From the NCBI GenBank assembly GCA_002477825.1, contig DLKT01000020.1:3190-28374 (forward strand): DNA of 25,185 nucleotides. Reading direction: 5' to 3'. The translations under genes were made by a program, and so were the position numbers. The stretch comes from Caryophanales bacterium UBA7581 (GTDB taxonomy: Bacteria; Bacillota_I; Bacilli_A; RFN20; CAG-826). Within the stretch, counting starts at the first letter, position 1. Every line of letters starts with the position of its first letter. Below are positions 14,788 to 22,347 of the stretch, piece after piece. Under the pieces are notes generated by a model. The model made no database searches. It was not told the origin of the DNA and saw only the letters and a program-made list of their open reading frames with translations.

Positions 14788-14827
14788 TTTACATAACTTG
14801 GTCGATTATACGAAGTTGCTATATACT
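14788..14827 (+). repeat. Repeat copy B (direct)
   Basis: TTTACATAA (14788-14796), a 7-base gap and the same 24-bp block as copy A (14804-14827), 699 bases downstream of it. Both copies are followed by an A-rich tail. Confidence 0.9.
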
Positions 14828-14924
14828 GAAAAATAATGTCTTATTCTGTCGAAATACTGACTATAGGTCATTTTAAAAGCTTTTATTCACTTATCGTTAA
14901 TGAATCTATCCTTGAAAGCGCGTT

Positions 14925-14974
14925 TAAAAAAAGTTATATCCCTCATCTCCATTTTGAGAAAAGAAATATAACTT
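14925..14974 (-). terminator. Terminator of the yqeG-rsfS operon
   Basis: On the - strand AAGTTATAT (14974-14966) pairs with ATATAACTT (14939-14931), with an inner CTCA/TGAG pairing, and is followed by a run of seven T. It lies 26 bases after the rsfS stop. Confidence 0.8.
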
Positions 14975-14999
14975 ATTCATTGTTAGTTAAAATGAGATA

Positions 15000-15356
15000 C
15001 TAAGCATCTTTAATAAAAGGTGCAACATTCACATGAGGTAAATCCTTGAAGAGGGACTCAAAGTCAAAGCGTCTTCTTGCATCAGGTGAGAAAATATGAA
15101 CGACGATATCATAGGCATCAACTAATACCCATTCACTATCATTCTTCCCTTCGGTATGGTGAATTTTCATACCAAGCTTTTCAATGGCTTCCACTACTGA
15201 TTCTTTAATAGCGTTTACTCTTCTAGAGTTACTGGCAGTACAAACGACATAATACTCCACTAATGGGTTGGCGGTACTCATATCAATTACATCAATATCT
15301 TCGCCTAACTTATCGTCGATTGCGCGTATAACGGCGCTTAACACTAATTCTTTCAT
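15000..15356 (-). CDS. rsfS: Ribosomal silencing factor RsfS (YqeL/Iojap family)
   Basis: RsfS binds ribosomal protein uL14 on the large subunit and blocks subunit joining when nutrients are short. The 118 residues show the family pattern: an N-terminal helix, IDVIDMSTANPLVEYYVVCTA, SRRVNAIKESVVEAI, then HHTEGKNDSEWVLVDAYDIVVHIF and FDFESLF near the end. It is the last gene of the yqe operon, six bases after nadD-yqeK, and a terminator follows. Confidence 0.95.
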   Translation of the reverse strand: MKELVLSAVIRAIDDKLGEDIDVIDMSTANPLVEYYVVCTASNSRRVNAIKESVVEAIEKLGMKIHHTEGKNDSEWVLVDAYDIVVHIFSPDARRRFDFESLFKDLPHVNVAPFIKDA

Positions 15357-15362
15357 TTTCTA

Positions 15363-16481
15363 CTACTCTCTTTCTTTTAAATAATAAGTAAAGCATGCAT
15401 CGCTATAGCGATTATGAATTTCTTTACTTTTTGACTCTAAAAACTTCTTATTTTCTTTTAAAACGAAGCGAAATCCTTCTTCATCATCTTTTAAACATGC
15501 ATCAATCATATATTGAGAATCATAGCCACGTTTAGGATCAATTTTATCACTAGCGTAGATGATTTTACCTAATCGAGTCATCTTCTCTTTCCCGGTACAA
15601 TGATATTCGATAGCGGACACGATTTCTTGATCTTGAACACCAAATGCCGTTTTTGCTAAATAAGCACCGATAAATTGATGATAAGACCAAATGGGTAAAT
15701 CTAATTCATTGGGATAATGCTCTTCCATGATTTTTCTTCCCGCTTCTTCTTTTTCCATCGCTTTACCGATATCATGTAAAAGTCCCGCTAAAAAGGCTTC
15801 AAAAGGTCGATAATGGTTCCTTTTCGCGATTTGATACGCTAATAAGGCCACGGAGCAACTATGGATGTAGCGTTTCTCATTCATAAAGGAGAATACTTCT
15901 CCATATCGATATAACTTCTTCTCCATGATATAGCGTAATACTGCCTTTGGCGTATCAATCGATTGTAATTCTCTAATCGCCGTGCTAGAAGTATAAGAGG
16001 TTTTCCCTTTAATTTGGATAACGTGATAAATAGATGCGTTTAAATCGGCTTTAGAAGACCATTCCTCGTCATTTCTTCCATAGCTAAGGAATTGTACAAG
16101 GTTGATTAATTCGTCAATCTCATGCCATTCATGAAGCCTTTCTAATTGATCTTCGCCAATTAAATAATATAACTTCACTTCTTCTTGCTGCTCTTGATAT
16201 TGTTTAACCAATTTTTTCACGGTTTCAACGGTATAATGCCCTCCATCTTCATCTTCCATTTCTATCAAAGAAAGATGAAAGTAAGGATACGCTTTTAAAG
16301 CTAGCTTTAACATGGCTAATCGATCTTCATCGCGTTCTGGTGCTTCTTTCCAACGAGGTTTCTTCGCAGGAATAAAGATTACTTCATCCGCTTCTACTGC
16401 TTCATAAGCGGCTTTGGCCATACGAAGATGACCAAAATGAATGGGGTTAAAGGACCCACCAAATAAAATAATGCGTTTCAT
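15363..16481 (-). CDS. nadD-yqeK: Fused nicotinate-nucleotide adenylyltransferase (NadD) and YqeK HD-domain hydrolase
   Basis: The 372 residues join two enzymes that are separate genes in Bacillus. Residues 1-190 are NadD, which adenylylates nicotinate mononucleotide in NAD synthesis: GGSFNPIHFGH (8-18) is the nucleotide-binding motif and SYTSSTAIREL (162-172) matches the ISSTxIR motif. From about residue 195 comes YqeK, an HD-domain diadenosine-tetraphosphate hydrolase by family, with His207, His236-Asp237 (GLLHDIGK), His268, His294 and Asp312 as metal-ligand candidates. The frame is open through the junction, so this is a true fusion and not an artefact of annotation. It abuts yhbY with no gap. 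Confidence 0.93.
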   Translation of the reverse strand: MKRIILFGGSFNPIHFGHLRMAKAAYEAVEADEVIFIPAKKPRWKEAPERDEDRLAMLKLALKAYPYFHLSLIEMEDEDGGHYTVETVKKLVKQYQEQQEEVKLYYLIGEDQLERLHEWHEIDELINLVQFLSYGRNDEEWSSKADLNASIYHVIQIKGKTSYTSSTAIRELQSIDTPKAVLRYIMEKKLYRYGEVFSFMNEKRYIHSCSVALLAYQIAKRNHYRPFEAFLAGLLHDIGKAMEKEEAGRKIMEEHYPNELDLPIWSYHQFIGAYLAKTAFGVQDQEIVSAIEYHCTGKEKMTRLGKIIYASDKIDPKRGYDSQYMIDACLKDDEEGFRFVLKENKKFLESKSKEIHNRYSDACFTYYLKERE

Positions 16482-16775
16482 TTACTTACCTAAGTGAATC
16501 TTTGTTTGTTTGCGATTTTTACGATATAAAACAATCATGCGGCCAATGACTTGAATGACTTCAGCATGGAGTTTCATTGATAAATCAATGGCAAGTTCGG
16601 TTAAAGGCGTCTCCACTGTCTTTAAAACGGTGATTTTAATGAGTTCACGCGCTTCTAAGGCTTTATCGAGCATAATTAGTTGTTGCTCACCTAATTCATT
16701 CTTACCGATTTGATATAAAGCATCCATATTGTTCGCTAATGCTTTGAGTTGTTTCTTTTGTGATTGCGTTAACAT
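16482..16775 (-). CDS. yhbY: YhbY-type RNA-binding protein of ribosome assembly
   Basis: This 97-residue CRS1-YhbY (CRM) domain protein binds pre-50S particles. Visible family features are LTQSQKKQLKALAN at the start, an IGKNELGEQQL stretch (the usual GKxG loop is altered), LEARELIKITVLKT, and IQVIGRMIVLYRKN near the end. It lies one base after yqeH (TAATATG) and directly abuts nadD-yqeK, so all are in one transcript. aroE, which stands between yqeH and yhbY in Bacillus, is absent. Confidence 0.92.
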   Translation of the reverse strand: MLTQSQKKQLKALANNMDALYQIGKNELGEQQLIMLDKALEARELIKITVLKTVETPLTELAIDLSMKLHAEVIQVIGRMIVLYRKNRKQTKIHLGK

Positions 16776-16776
16776 A

Positions 16777-17901
16777 TTATTGTTCCTTCCCTCTTTGAAT
16801 CACGTGGACATGAACCTCTTTTGGTTTGCTCACGCGATATAGACCTTTTTCTTTGGCTTCAAACATAATCCAGGCATAACCTACGATTTGAATTTCGTAT
16901 TTTCCTGGCGTTAATTCAAATTCTTCGATGTTAAATGCTTCTTTTTGCATAAACTTCGTAGCACAAGGATGAATTTGATGATGTTTGATGAGTGCAAAGA
17001 ATGCGCCTTCTGATTTTTCTAATTTTGACCGTTGCACCGTTACCATAGTGGAAGCATACACCGCAAAGTTATTTTTGGGGCCATCCACGTATTCAAATCT
17101 TGCTAAACCGCCAATTAAAAGGGTTTGTTTTGACATGAGTTGATACATGCGTGGTTTCATTTCTTTTTGGGGTACAATATCTTTAATACATTTACGGTCT
17201 ACGATTTCTATCATGGAACCGGGTACTGGATATCCTGGCGTGTCATAAATGGCAGAACGCATATCTAAAGGTACACGAATCACATTTAAGGTTGTTCCTG
17301 GATAAGGTGACGTGGTGATATATAAATTCGTTGGATTATGATAATTTTTTAATAAAGTGTTGATTAATGAAGATTTTCCGGCGGATACAGCGCCGATAAC
17401 ATAAACATCTTTACCTTTTCTTAATTCTTCTATTTTCGCTTTAAAATCATCAATATTATAGTTTTTCGAAGCGCTCGTCAAAAGCGTATCTACAATGGAA
17501 ACACCATATTTCGAGGCATAATAATGAATTCTAGTTATTAAAACATGGTCGTTTAAAGACTTAGGAAGAATATCGCGTTTATTGCCGACTAAGAAAATAT
17601 CTAAACCTTGAAGCTCTTCCCTATACTCTTCAAATAACGAAAAATCATAAGAAAAGAAATCAACCACATAAACGATGAGTGCCTTTTTTCTTTTCGCGCT
17701 CGTTATAATCGAATGAAAATCTTGAGAGGCGGGGAAAATATGAGCTTCTTCTCCGTAGTTTTGTAAGCGAAAGCATCTTTGACACAAAGAAGCTTTTTTC
17801 GTATCTAAAACTTCTTTAGGCACATATCCGCTTTCTAAAGGGTTATCGGATTGTAATTCCGCCCCACAACCAAAACAATATTGCTTTTCTTCTTGTTTCA
17901 T
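16777..17901 (-). CDS. yqeH: Circularly permuted GTPase YqeH, 30S assembly
   Basis: YqeH acts in assembly of the 30S ribosomal subunit. I start it at 17901, not the upstream in-frame ATG at 17916, because GGGAGGA (17914-17908) is six bases before 17901. The 374 residues open with a zinc finger CFGCG...CQRC. The GTPase motifs come in permuted order: G4 NKRD, G5 TSAS, G1 GAVSAGKSS and G3 DTPG. A C-terminal domain follows. Its ATG overlaps the yqeG stop as ATGA, so the two are translationally coupled. Confidence 0.95.
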   Translation of the reverse strand: MKQEEKQYCFGCGAELQSDNPLESGYVPKEVLDTKKASLCQRCFRLQNYGEEAHIFPASQDFHSIITSAKRKKALIVYVVDFFSYDFSLFEEYREELQGLDIFLVGNKRDILPKSLNDHVLITRIHYYASKYGVSIVDTLLTSASKNYNIDDFKAKIEELRKGKDVYVIGAVSAGKSSLINTLLKNYHNPTNLYITTSPYPGTTLNVIRVPLDMRSAIYDTPGYPVPGSMIEIVDRKCIKDIVPQKEMKPRMYQLMSKQTLLIGGLARFEYVDGPKNNFAVYASTMVTVQRSKLEKSEGAFFALIKHHQIHPCATKFMQKEAFNIEEFELTPGKYEIQIVGYAWIMFEAKEKGLYRVSKPKEVHVHVIQRGKEQ

Positions 17902-18419
17902 ATGGCTTCCTCCCATCTTTTCAGTTTTCCTTGTTTTTTTAGTCTTCTTCGCATTGGACGATCAATTAAACGATTAAAACGCGTAGTCCATTGATCTTCT
18001 TTCACAATTGGCTCCGTCAAAATCGTTAAAATACCACTTTTCTTTCCACAAGAAACATCGGTAATTAATTGATCACCAATTAAAGCACATTCTTTCTTAT
18101 CGATACCTTGTTTCTTTAAAAACGCGAGAAGACGACGCGTAAAAGGTTTTCTTGTGCTATAAGAAAAAGGTACACCCAGTGCTTTTGCATAACTTTCTAC
18201 TCTTTCTCCATGGTTATTAGAGATGATAAAAAGTTGAATGCCTTCTTTTTCGAGTCTTTCCTTAAAAGCTATCACTCGTTCACTGGGGGAATAAAGACGA
18301 TAAGAATCCAAGGTGTTATCTAAATCGCACAATAAAAAGCGAACACCTTGCTTTTTAAAGAAAGAAGGATTAATAGAAAATATATCTTGAGCATAATAAT
18401 CAGGGATATGTCTTTTCAT
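17898..18419 (-). CDS. yqeG: YqeG-family HAD-type phosphatase
   Basis: The 173 residues belong to the HAD superfamily: LLCDLDNTLDSY near residue 30 gives the DxD nucleophile motif, FIISNN is motif II and the LIGDQLITDV segment carries the final acidic residues. Substrate is not established for this family. It is the first gene of the operon yqeG-yqeH-yhbY-nadD/yqeK-rsfS and its stop overlaps the yqeH start. A candidate promoter lies at 18458-18485. Confidence 0.92.
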   Translation of the reverse strand: MKRHIPDYYAQDIFSINPSFFKKQGVRFLLCDLDNTLDSYRLYSPSERVIAFKERLEKEGIQLFIISNNHGERVESYAKALGVPFSYSTRKPFTRRLLAFLKKQGIDKKECALIGDQLITDVSCGKKSGILTILTEPIVKEDQWTTRFNRLIDRPMRRRLKKQGKLKRWEEAI

Positions 18420-18457
18420 AAATGTACTCCTTTCTTTATTTATATTTTACTAGATTT

Positions 18458-18485
18458 TCTATATAAATAAAATGATATTTGACAA
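18458..18485 (-). promoter_or_regulatory. Candidate promoter of the yqe operon
   Basis: On the - strand TTGTCA (18485-18480) and TATAGA (18463-18458) are 16 bases apart. A TAAAAT and then the AGAAAGGAG ribosome site lie between it and the yqeG start. Confidence 0.5.
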
Positions 18486-18592
18486 AAAATCGCACTTTTT
18501 CGCGCTTTTTTCTTCGATTTTCTTACGAAAGCGCTTTATTTTTCTACTTCTAAAATGAACTTCTCTTTCGTACATTAGTGTTGGGTGATTCT

Positions 18593-19291
18593 ATGGATTT
18601 TATACTGCAACTTCTTTTTAACATTCGTTACTTTATAGGCTACATTCAAAATGGCGTTTTTCCGCCCAAACTCACGGAAGAAGAAGAAAAACGAGCGATT
18701 GAAGAATTATTTGTTGAAAGCACGCATGAAGATGCACGCATTCGTTTAATTGAGCACAATCTTCGTTTAGTAGCGCATATCGCTAAAAAATATGAAAGTG
18801 TCAATGATTCAAACGAAGACTTAATTTCTATTGGTACTTTGGGTTTAATTAAAGCCATTGATTCTTTCCAAATTGATAAAGATGTTAAATTAGCGACCTA
18901 TGCCGCTAAATGCATTGAAAATGAAATTTTAATGACATTACGAAGTAATAAGCGCTCCTTAAAAAGCGTTTCTTTATTCGACGCGATTGGCACCGATAAA
19001 GATGGCAGTGAGATTACTTGGATGGACGTCTTCCCTAGCGACGAAGAAAAAGTCAGTGATCAATTAGAAAGAGAACAAAATATCACCGCGCTTTTAAAAT
19101 ACTTAGAAGTTTTAAACGACCGCGAATTACAGATTCTTTCATTACGCTATGGCTTACAAAAAGAAAAAGAACATACGCAAAGAGAAATCGCCAAAATGTA
19201 TGGGATTTCGAGAAGTTATGTTTCCCGCATTGAAAAACGGGCGCTTACGAAACTTTTACAAGAATTCAAAAAAAGACAAACAAAAGCGTAA
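18593..19291 (+). CDS. sigK: RNA polymerase sporulation sigma factor, sigma-K type
   Basis: Sigma-K drives late mother-cell gene expression. The start chosen is ATG 18593 with GGGTGAT at 18583-18589; a GTG at 18578 is less likely. The 232 residues begin with a hydrophobic pro-sequence (IRYFIGYIQNGVFPPKLT aligns with the sigma-K start VSYVKNNAFPQPLS), then region 2 LIEHNLRLVAHIAKKYE, EDLISIGTLGLIKAID and KLATYAAKCIENEI, and region 4 REIAKMYGISRSYVSRIEKRAL. The IEHNLRLVAHI and ISRSYVSRIEKRAL wording fits sigma-K better than sigma-E. The gene is uninterrupted, without a skin-type element. A CGTACA hexamer at 18569-18574 resembles a sigma-E -10. Confidence 0.88.
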   Translation: MDFILQLLFNIRYFIGYIQNGVFPPKLTEEEEKRAIEELFVESTHEDARIRLIEHNLRLVAHIAKKYESVNDSNEDLISIGTLGLIKAIDSFQIDKDVKLATYAAKCIENEILMTLRSNKRSLKSVSLFDAIGTDKDGSEITWMDVFPSDEEKVSDQLEREQNITALLKYLEVLNDRELQILSLRYGLQKEKEHTQREIAKMYGISRSYVSRIEKRALTKLLQEFKKRQTKA

Positions 19292-19296
19292 TTATT

Positions 19297-19305
19297 TGGT
19301 ATAAT
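19297..19305 (+). promoter_or_regulatory. Extended -10 promoter of the 19.3-kb membrane protein gene
   Basis: TGGTATAAT is a full extended -10 just after the sigK stop. No -35 is recognisable. The ribosome site GAGGTG follows at 19313-19318, so the leader would be about 14 nt. Confidence 0.55.
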
Positions 19306-19325
19306 ATCAATCGAGGTGTTAAAGT

Positions 19326-19673
19326 ATGGAATTCAATGGTTTTTATATGAAACCTCCTTCTAAAGAAAACGAGAACGAAGTCATAGAAGAAAATACACAT
19401 TTTCCGGTGATTGCTATTGTTGGAGCTTGTGTAAGTATTCTTTTTCCTATTGCTGGCATCATATGTGGTATTATTTCTTTAACCAATTCTGTGCAACAAG
19501 AAGGAATCGGAAGAAGATCAAAGATTTCTAATATTGTTTTCTCGGCTCTTTTATTAATTCTTTCCTTAGTTCGCCAAACACTAGCGGCTCTAAATGGTGG
19601 AGGCGCTGAGGTATCCTCTTCTTCCTCAAGCGAAGAAGAATTATTACATATTTTATTACCGCTGCTTTTTTAA
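19326..19673 (+). CDS. Small membrane protein, DUF4190-like pattern
   Basis: I cannot name a function for this 115-residue protein. An acidic N-terminus (about 1-26) precedes two hydrophobic segments (about 27-50 and 67-88) separated by a basic loop (EGIGRRSKIS). A serine-glutamate tail SSSSSSEEE and a hydrophobic end follow. The AIVGACVSILFPIAGIICGIISL segment resembles DUF4190-type small membrane proteins. It has its own promoter and is closed by a hairpin terminator. Codon use is like the neighbours. Confidence 0.7.
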   Translation: MEFNGFYMKPPSKENENEVIEENTHFPVIAIVGACVSILFPIAGIICGIISLTNSVQQEGIGRRSKISNIVFSALLLILSLVRQTLAALNGGGAEVSSSSSSEEELLHILLPLLF

Positions 19674-19691
19674 AAAGTAGTTATTTAAGTT
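19670..19691 (+). repeat. 11-nt repeat units overlapping the stop codon, running into a terminator
   Basis: TTAAAAAGTAG (19670-19680) includes the TAA stop and matches the family consensus. TTATTTAAGTT (19681-19691) keeps the first seven bases of the next unit, then merges with the terminator stem. Confidence 0.55.
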
Positions 19692-19716
19692 CTCTAAGCA
19701 AAGAGAACTTTTTTTA
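19687..19716 (+). terminator. Terminator of the 19.3-kb membrane protein gene
   Basis: A perfect 9-bp stem AAGTTCTCT (19687-19695) and AGAGAACTT (19702-19710) has a 6-nt loop and a T-run. Confidence 0.9.
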
Positions 19717-19734
19717 TATTCCTTTATATATAAC

Positions 19735-19757
19735 AAAAAAGCCATCCGAAGATGGCT
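19735..19757 (-). terminator. Terminator of parE-parC
   Basis: On the - strand AGCCATC (19757-19751), a TTCG tetraloop and GATGGCT (19746-19740) are followed by a T-run. It begins seven bases after the parC stop. Confidence 0.88.
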
Positions 19758-19764
19758 CATTTTT

Positions 19765-22347
19765 TTAATCTCCCATATCATCAAATATGGATATTTGTTC
19801 ATAACCTGGTTTATCGTCATCATCAATGGATGAAATCTCTTTTTCCGCTTTCACGCGAACTGGAGGTTCTTCAACGACAATATGATCATCGACGCGTAAA
19901 GCTTCTAATTCATAGATAAAATCAATTCTTTCTCCATCATTTAAAGCAATATTGGCTTTCATTCTCTTATCGCTTGGAACCGGATGGAAATCATCCACAA
20001 CAATATCCATCATGGATTTATTAGATAGAACACCGGTTAAATTAAAGGCTTCTGGATTTCTCACCATGCGTTTAGCGTAACATAGCGTATGAGGATTAGA
20101 GACAAAGCATTTGAAGATAGCTTGTACTCTTCCTAAACGTGCAGTGGTTTGTAAAGAGGTAAAGTCAAAGGTTCTTAATGCGCCTTCATGGGATAAAATC
20201 AATAATTTATTCCATTTATGACCTTGTGGGTAGCTAAATAAGAATTTAGCGTGCACATTTTTACTTGAGATGGCTTTAACACCCGCGGCTTTAATACCTA
20301 AAACCGCTAATTCGTTTTCATTAAATAACGTTGCGTTTCCTTCTTCAAATAAAACGAGTAAATCGTTATTTCCCGTTGTAATCGCTACGTCAACGACTTC
20401 ATCATCTTTTAATAAACGCATACACATGACCGGCTTACTATAACGTTGTAAGAAGAATTCTTTTAATGCGGTACGTTTAATTTGTCCGTTTTTGGTTAAT
20501 AAAGCCACATACACGCCTTCTTTAAAGGACGAGACGATTAACGCCTTAATAATCTTTTCTTCTCCGCTTACGTTGACGTTAAGGTTAATGTGCTTACCTT
20601 CTTCTTTCCAACGACCTTCGGTAATTTCATGAACTGGAACAAAAGCGTAATTACCACCATCGGTGAATAAAAGTAAATAATCGGTGGTCATCGCTTTACT
20701 AGCGGCCACTAAAACGTCGCCTGCTTTCATACCTGGGAAAGAGCCTTCACTTGCTTTATAGGATTTTAAAGTTGCTCTCTTTACGTAACCATCACGAGTA
20801 ACTGCGACCATAACTTCTTCTTTAGCGATTAAGTCACGTTGATCAATATTGATTGGCGCTTCTTTATCTTGAATATCGGTCTTACGATCGGTACCAAATT
20901 TCTTAGAAATCTCTTTTAAATCACTAATAATGACCTTATCGAGTTTCTTACTATCTTCAAGAATTTCTTTTAAAGCCGCGATATCTTGTTCTAATTTCGC
21001 TTTTTCATTCATGAAAATTGTAATATCGGTATTACTTAATTTATAAAGTTGCATGGTGACGATGGCTTCGCTTTGCACTTCACTAAAGCCATATGTCTTT
21101 TGAAGTTGAATTTTAGCGTCTGCTTTATCTTTACTTTTACGGATTAAATGGACGACTTCATCAACGATAGAAATTGCATGCATTAAACCATCAACGATAT
21201 GAAGACGATCTTGATATTTCTTTAAATCAAACTTGCTTCTTCTAGTAATGACATCGCGTTGATGCGCAATATAAGCGTCTAAATACGTTTCTAACGTTAA
21301 AGTTTTTGGACGATTATCGACAATCGCGACCATATTTGCAGTATAAGCCGCGACTAAGTTGGTCTTTGACATTAAATAAGTCAAAATGAGTTCGGCATTC
21401 GCTTCTTTTTTTAGATCAATGACAATACGTAAACCTTCACGGTCCGATTCATCACGGACTTCAACGATACCATCAATCACTCGAGAATGACGGATTTTAT
21501 CGATTTCTAAAACGATATCCGACTTTACTTGTGCATAAGGAATCTCATGAATAATGATTTGCGGGAAGCCATTTTCATTGATAATTTCAGTTTTGGAAGC
21601 AATTTCAATTCTTCCTTTACCGACTTCATACATGGAACGAAGTCCTTCACTACGATAAATAATACCGCCGGTTGGGAAATCAGGACCATGGAAAACAGTT
21701 AATAAATCATCTAAAGTACACTTTGGATGTTGAATACGATAAATGACCGCATCATTCACTTCTCTTAAATTGTGAGGAGGAATGTCGGTTGCAACCGCAA
21801 CGGCAATACCTTCCGTACCATTTACAAATAAGTTAGGAAAACGAGAAGGTAAAACGACGGGTTCAAGTTGTGTATCGTCGAAAGTTAATTGCATATCGAC
21901 GGTTTCTTTATCTAAATCGCGAATCATTTCATCGCTAGCTTCACTTAAACGTGCTTCGGTATAACGATAAGCCGCCGGAGAGTCACCATCAATAGAACCG
22001 TTATTTCCTTGGAAATCAATTAAAGGAACACGGACTTTCCAGTCTTGGGACATACGCGCTAAAGCGCTATAAATGGATGAGTCCCCATGGGGGTGAAATT
22101 TACCCATAACGGCACCAACGGTATGCGCGCATTTTCTCGTGGGCTTAGAGGAAACGTTTTTATCTAAATACATCGCATAAATAATACGACGTTGAACGGG
22201 CTTTAATCCATCGCGAACATCAGGAATGGCCCGGTCTTGAATGACATACTTTGCATAAGTTGCAAAGCGATCCCCCATAATTTCTTCAAGGGGTTCATCT
22301 TGAATATTTTCTTCAATGATGGTTGGAGTTACTTTTTTCTTTGCCAT
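19765..22347 (-). CDS. parC: DNA topoisomerase IV subunit A
   Basis: ParC with ParE decatenates replicated chromosomes. I call it ParC, not GyrA, because the GyrA box (QRRGGKG) is missing from the C-terminal domain, the text GDRFATYAKYVIQDRAIPDVRDG and MSQDWKVR match Gram-positive ParC, and plsY lies divergently next door. The 860 residues include the active-site Tyr129 in YRYTEARLS and a six-bladed C-terminal domain from about residue 500. In the quinolone region HPHGDSSIYSALARM, Ser90 is conserved but Ser94 replaces the usual Asp or Glu. The start overlaps the parE stop as TAATG. Confidence 0.93.
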   Translation of the reverse strand: MAKKKVTPTIIEENIQDEPLEEIMGDRFATYAKYVIQDRAIPDVRDGLKPVQRRIIYAMYLDKNVSSKPTRKCAHTVGAVMGKFHPHGDSSIYSALARMSQDWKVRVPLIDFQGNNGSIDGDSPAAYRYTEARLSEASDEMIRDLDKETVDMQLTFDDTQLEPVVLPSRFPNLFVNGTEGIAVAVATDIPPHNLREVNDAVIYRIQHPKCTLDDLLTVFHGPDFPTGGIIYRSEGLRSMYEVGKGRIEIASKTEIINENGFPQIIIHEIPYAQVKSDIVLEIDKIRHSRVIDGIVEVRDESDREGLRIVIDLKKEANAELILTYLMSKTNLVAAYTANMVAIVDNRPKTLTLETYLDAYIAHQRDVITRRSKFDLKKYQDRLHIVDGLMHAISIVDEVVHLIRKSKDKADAKIQLQKTYGFSEVQSEAIVTMQLYKLSNTDITIFMNEKAKLEQDIAALKEILEDSKKLDKVIISDLKEISKKFGTDRKTDIQDKEAPINIDQRDLIAKEEVMVAVTRDGYVKRATLKSYKASEGSFPGMKAGDVLVAASKAMTTDYLLLFTDGGNYAFVPVHEITEGRWKEEGKHINLNVNVSGEEKIIKALIVSSFKEGVYVALLTKNGQIKRTALKEFFLQRYSKPVMCMRLLKDDEVVDVAITTGNNDLLVLFEEGNATLFNENELAVLGIKAAGVKAISSKNVHAKFLFSYPQGHKWNKLLILSHEGALRTFDFTSLQTTARLGRVQAIFKCFVSNPHTLCYAKRMVRNPEAFNLTGVLSNKSMMDIVVDDFHPVPSDKRMKANIALNDGERIDFIYELEALRVDDHIVVEEPPVRVKAEKEISSIDDDDKPGYEQISIFDDMGD

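Larger units (their letters stand above)
13976..14924. other. About 950 bp without a credible gene, rich in direct and inverted repeats
   Basis: No ORF here has a ribosome site and normal codon use. The stretch holds three copies of one repeat (14092, 14788 and inverted at 14660) and at least five stem-loops or palindromes, listed separately. From about 14470 to 14790 the + strand is pyrimidine-rich, unlike the purine-rich coding strands of the neighbours. One DnaA-box-like TGTGGATAA occurs at 13995-14003. The best reading is a decayed or minimal mobile element or its attachment and transfer sites, or a structured RNA; the sequence alone does not decide. It is bounded by the MazF-like gene and the terminator of the rsfS operon. 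Confidence 0.6.

Noticed and set aside
14788..14827. Resemblance to loxP arms (TATACGAAGTT and ATAACTT in copy B)
   Set aside because: The arms would be separated by one base instead of eight, and copy A lacks the left arm. Not a lox site.
14475..14876. 133-codon open frame on the + strand starting with TTG
   Set aside because: It has no ribosome binding site, odd Cys/Leu/Ser/Phe-rich composition, and it runs across repeat copies C and B. I treat it as non-coding.
18479..18484. Perfect TTGACA -35 on the + strand upstream of sigK
   Set aside because: No -10 lies 15-19 bases downstream. The same bases give the - strand TTGTCA of the yqe promoter.
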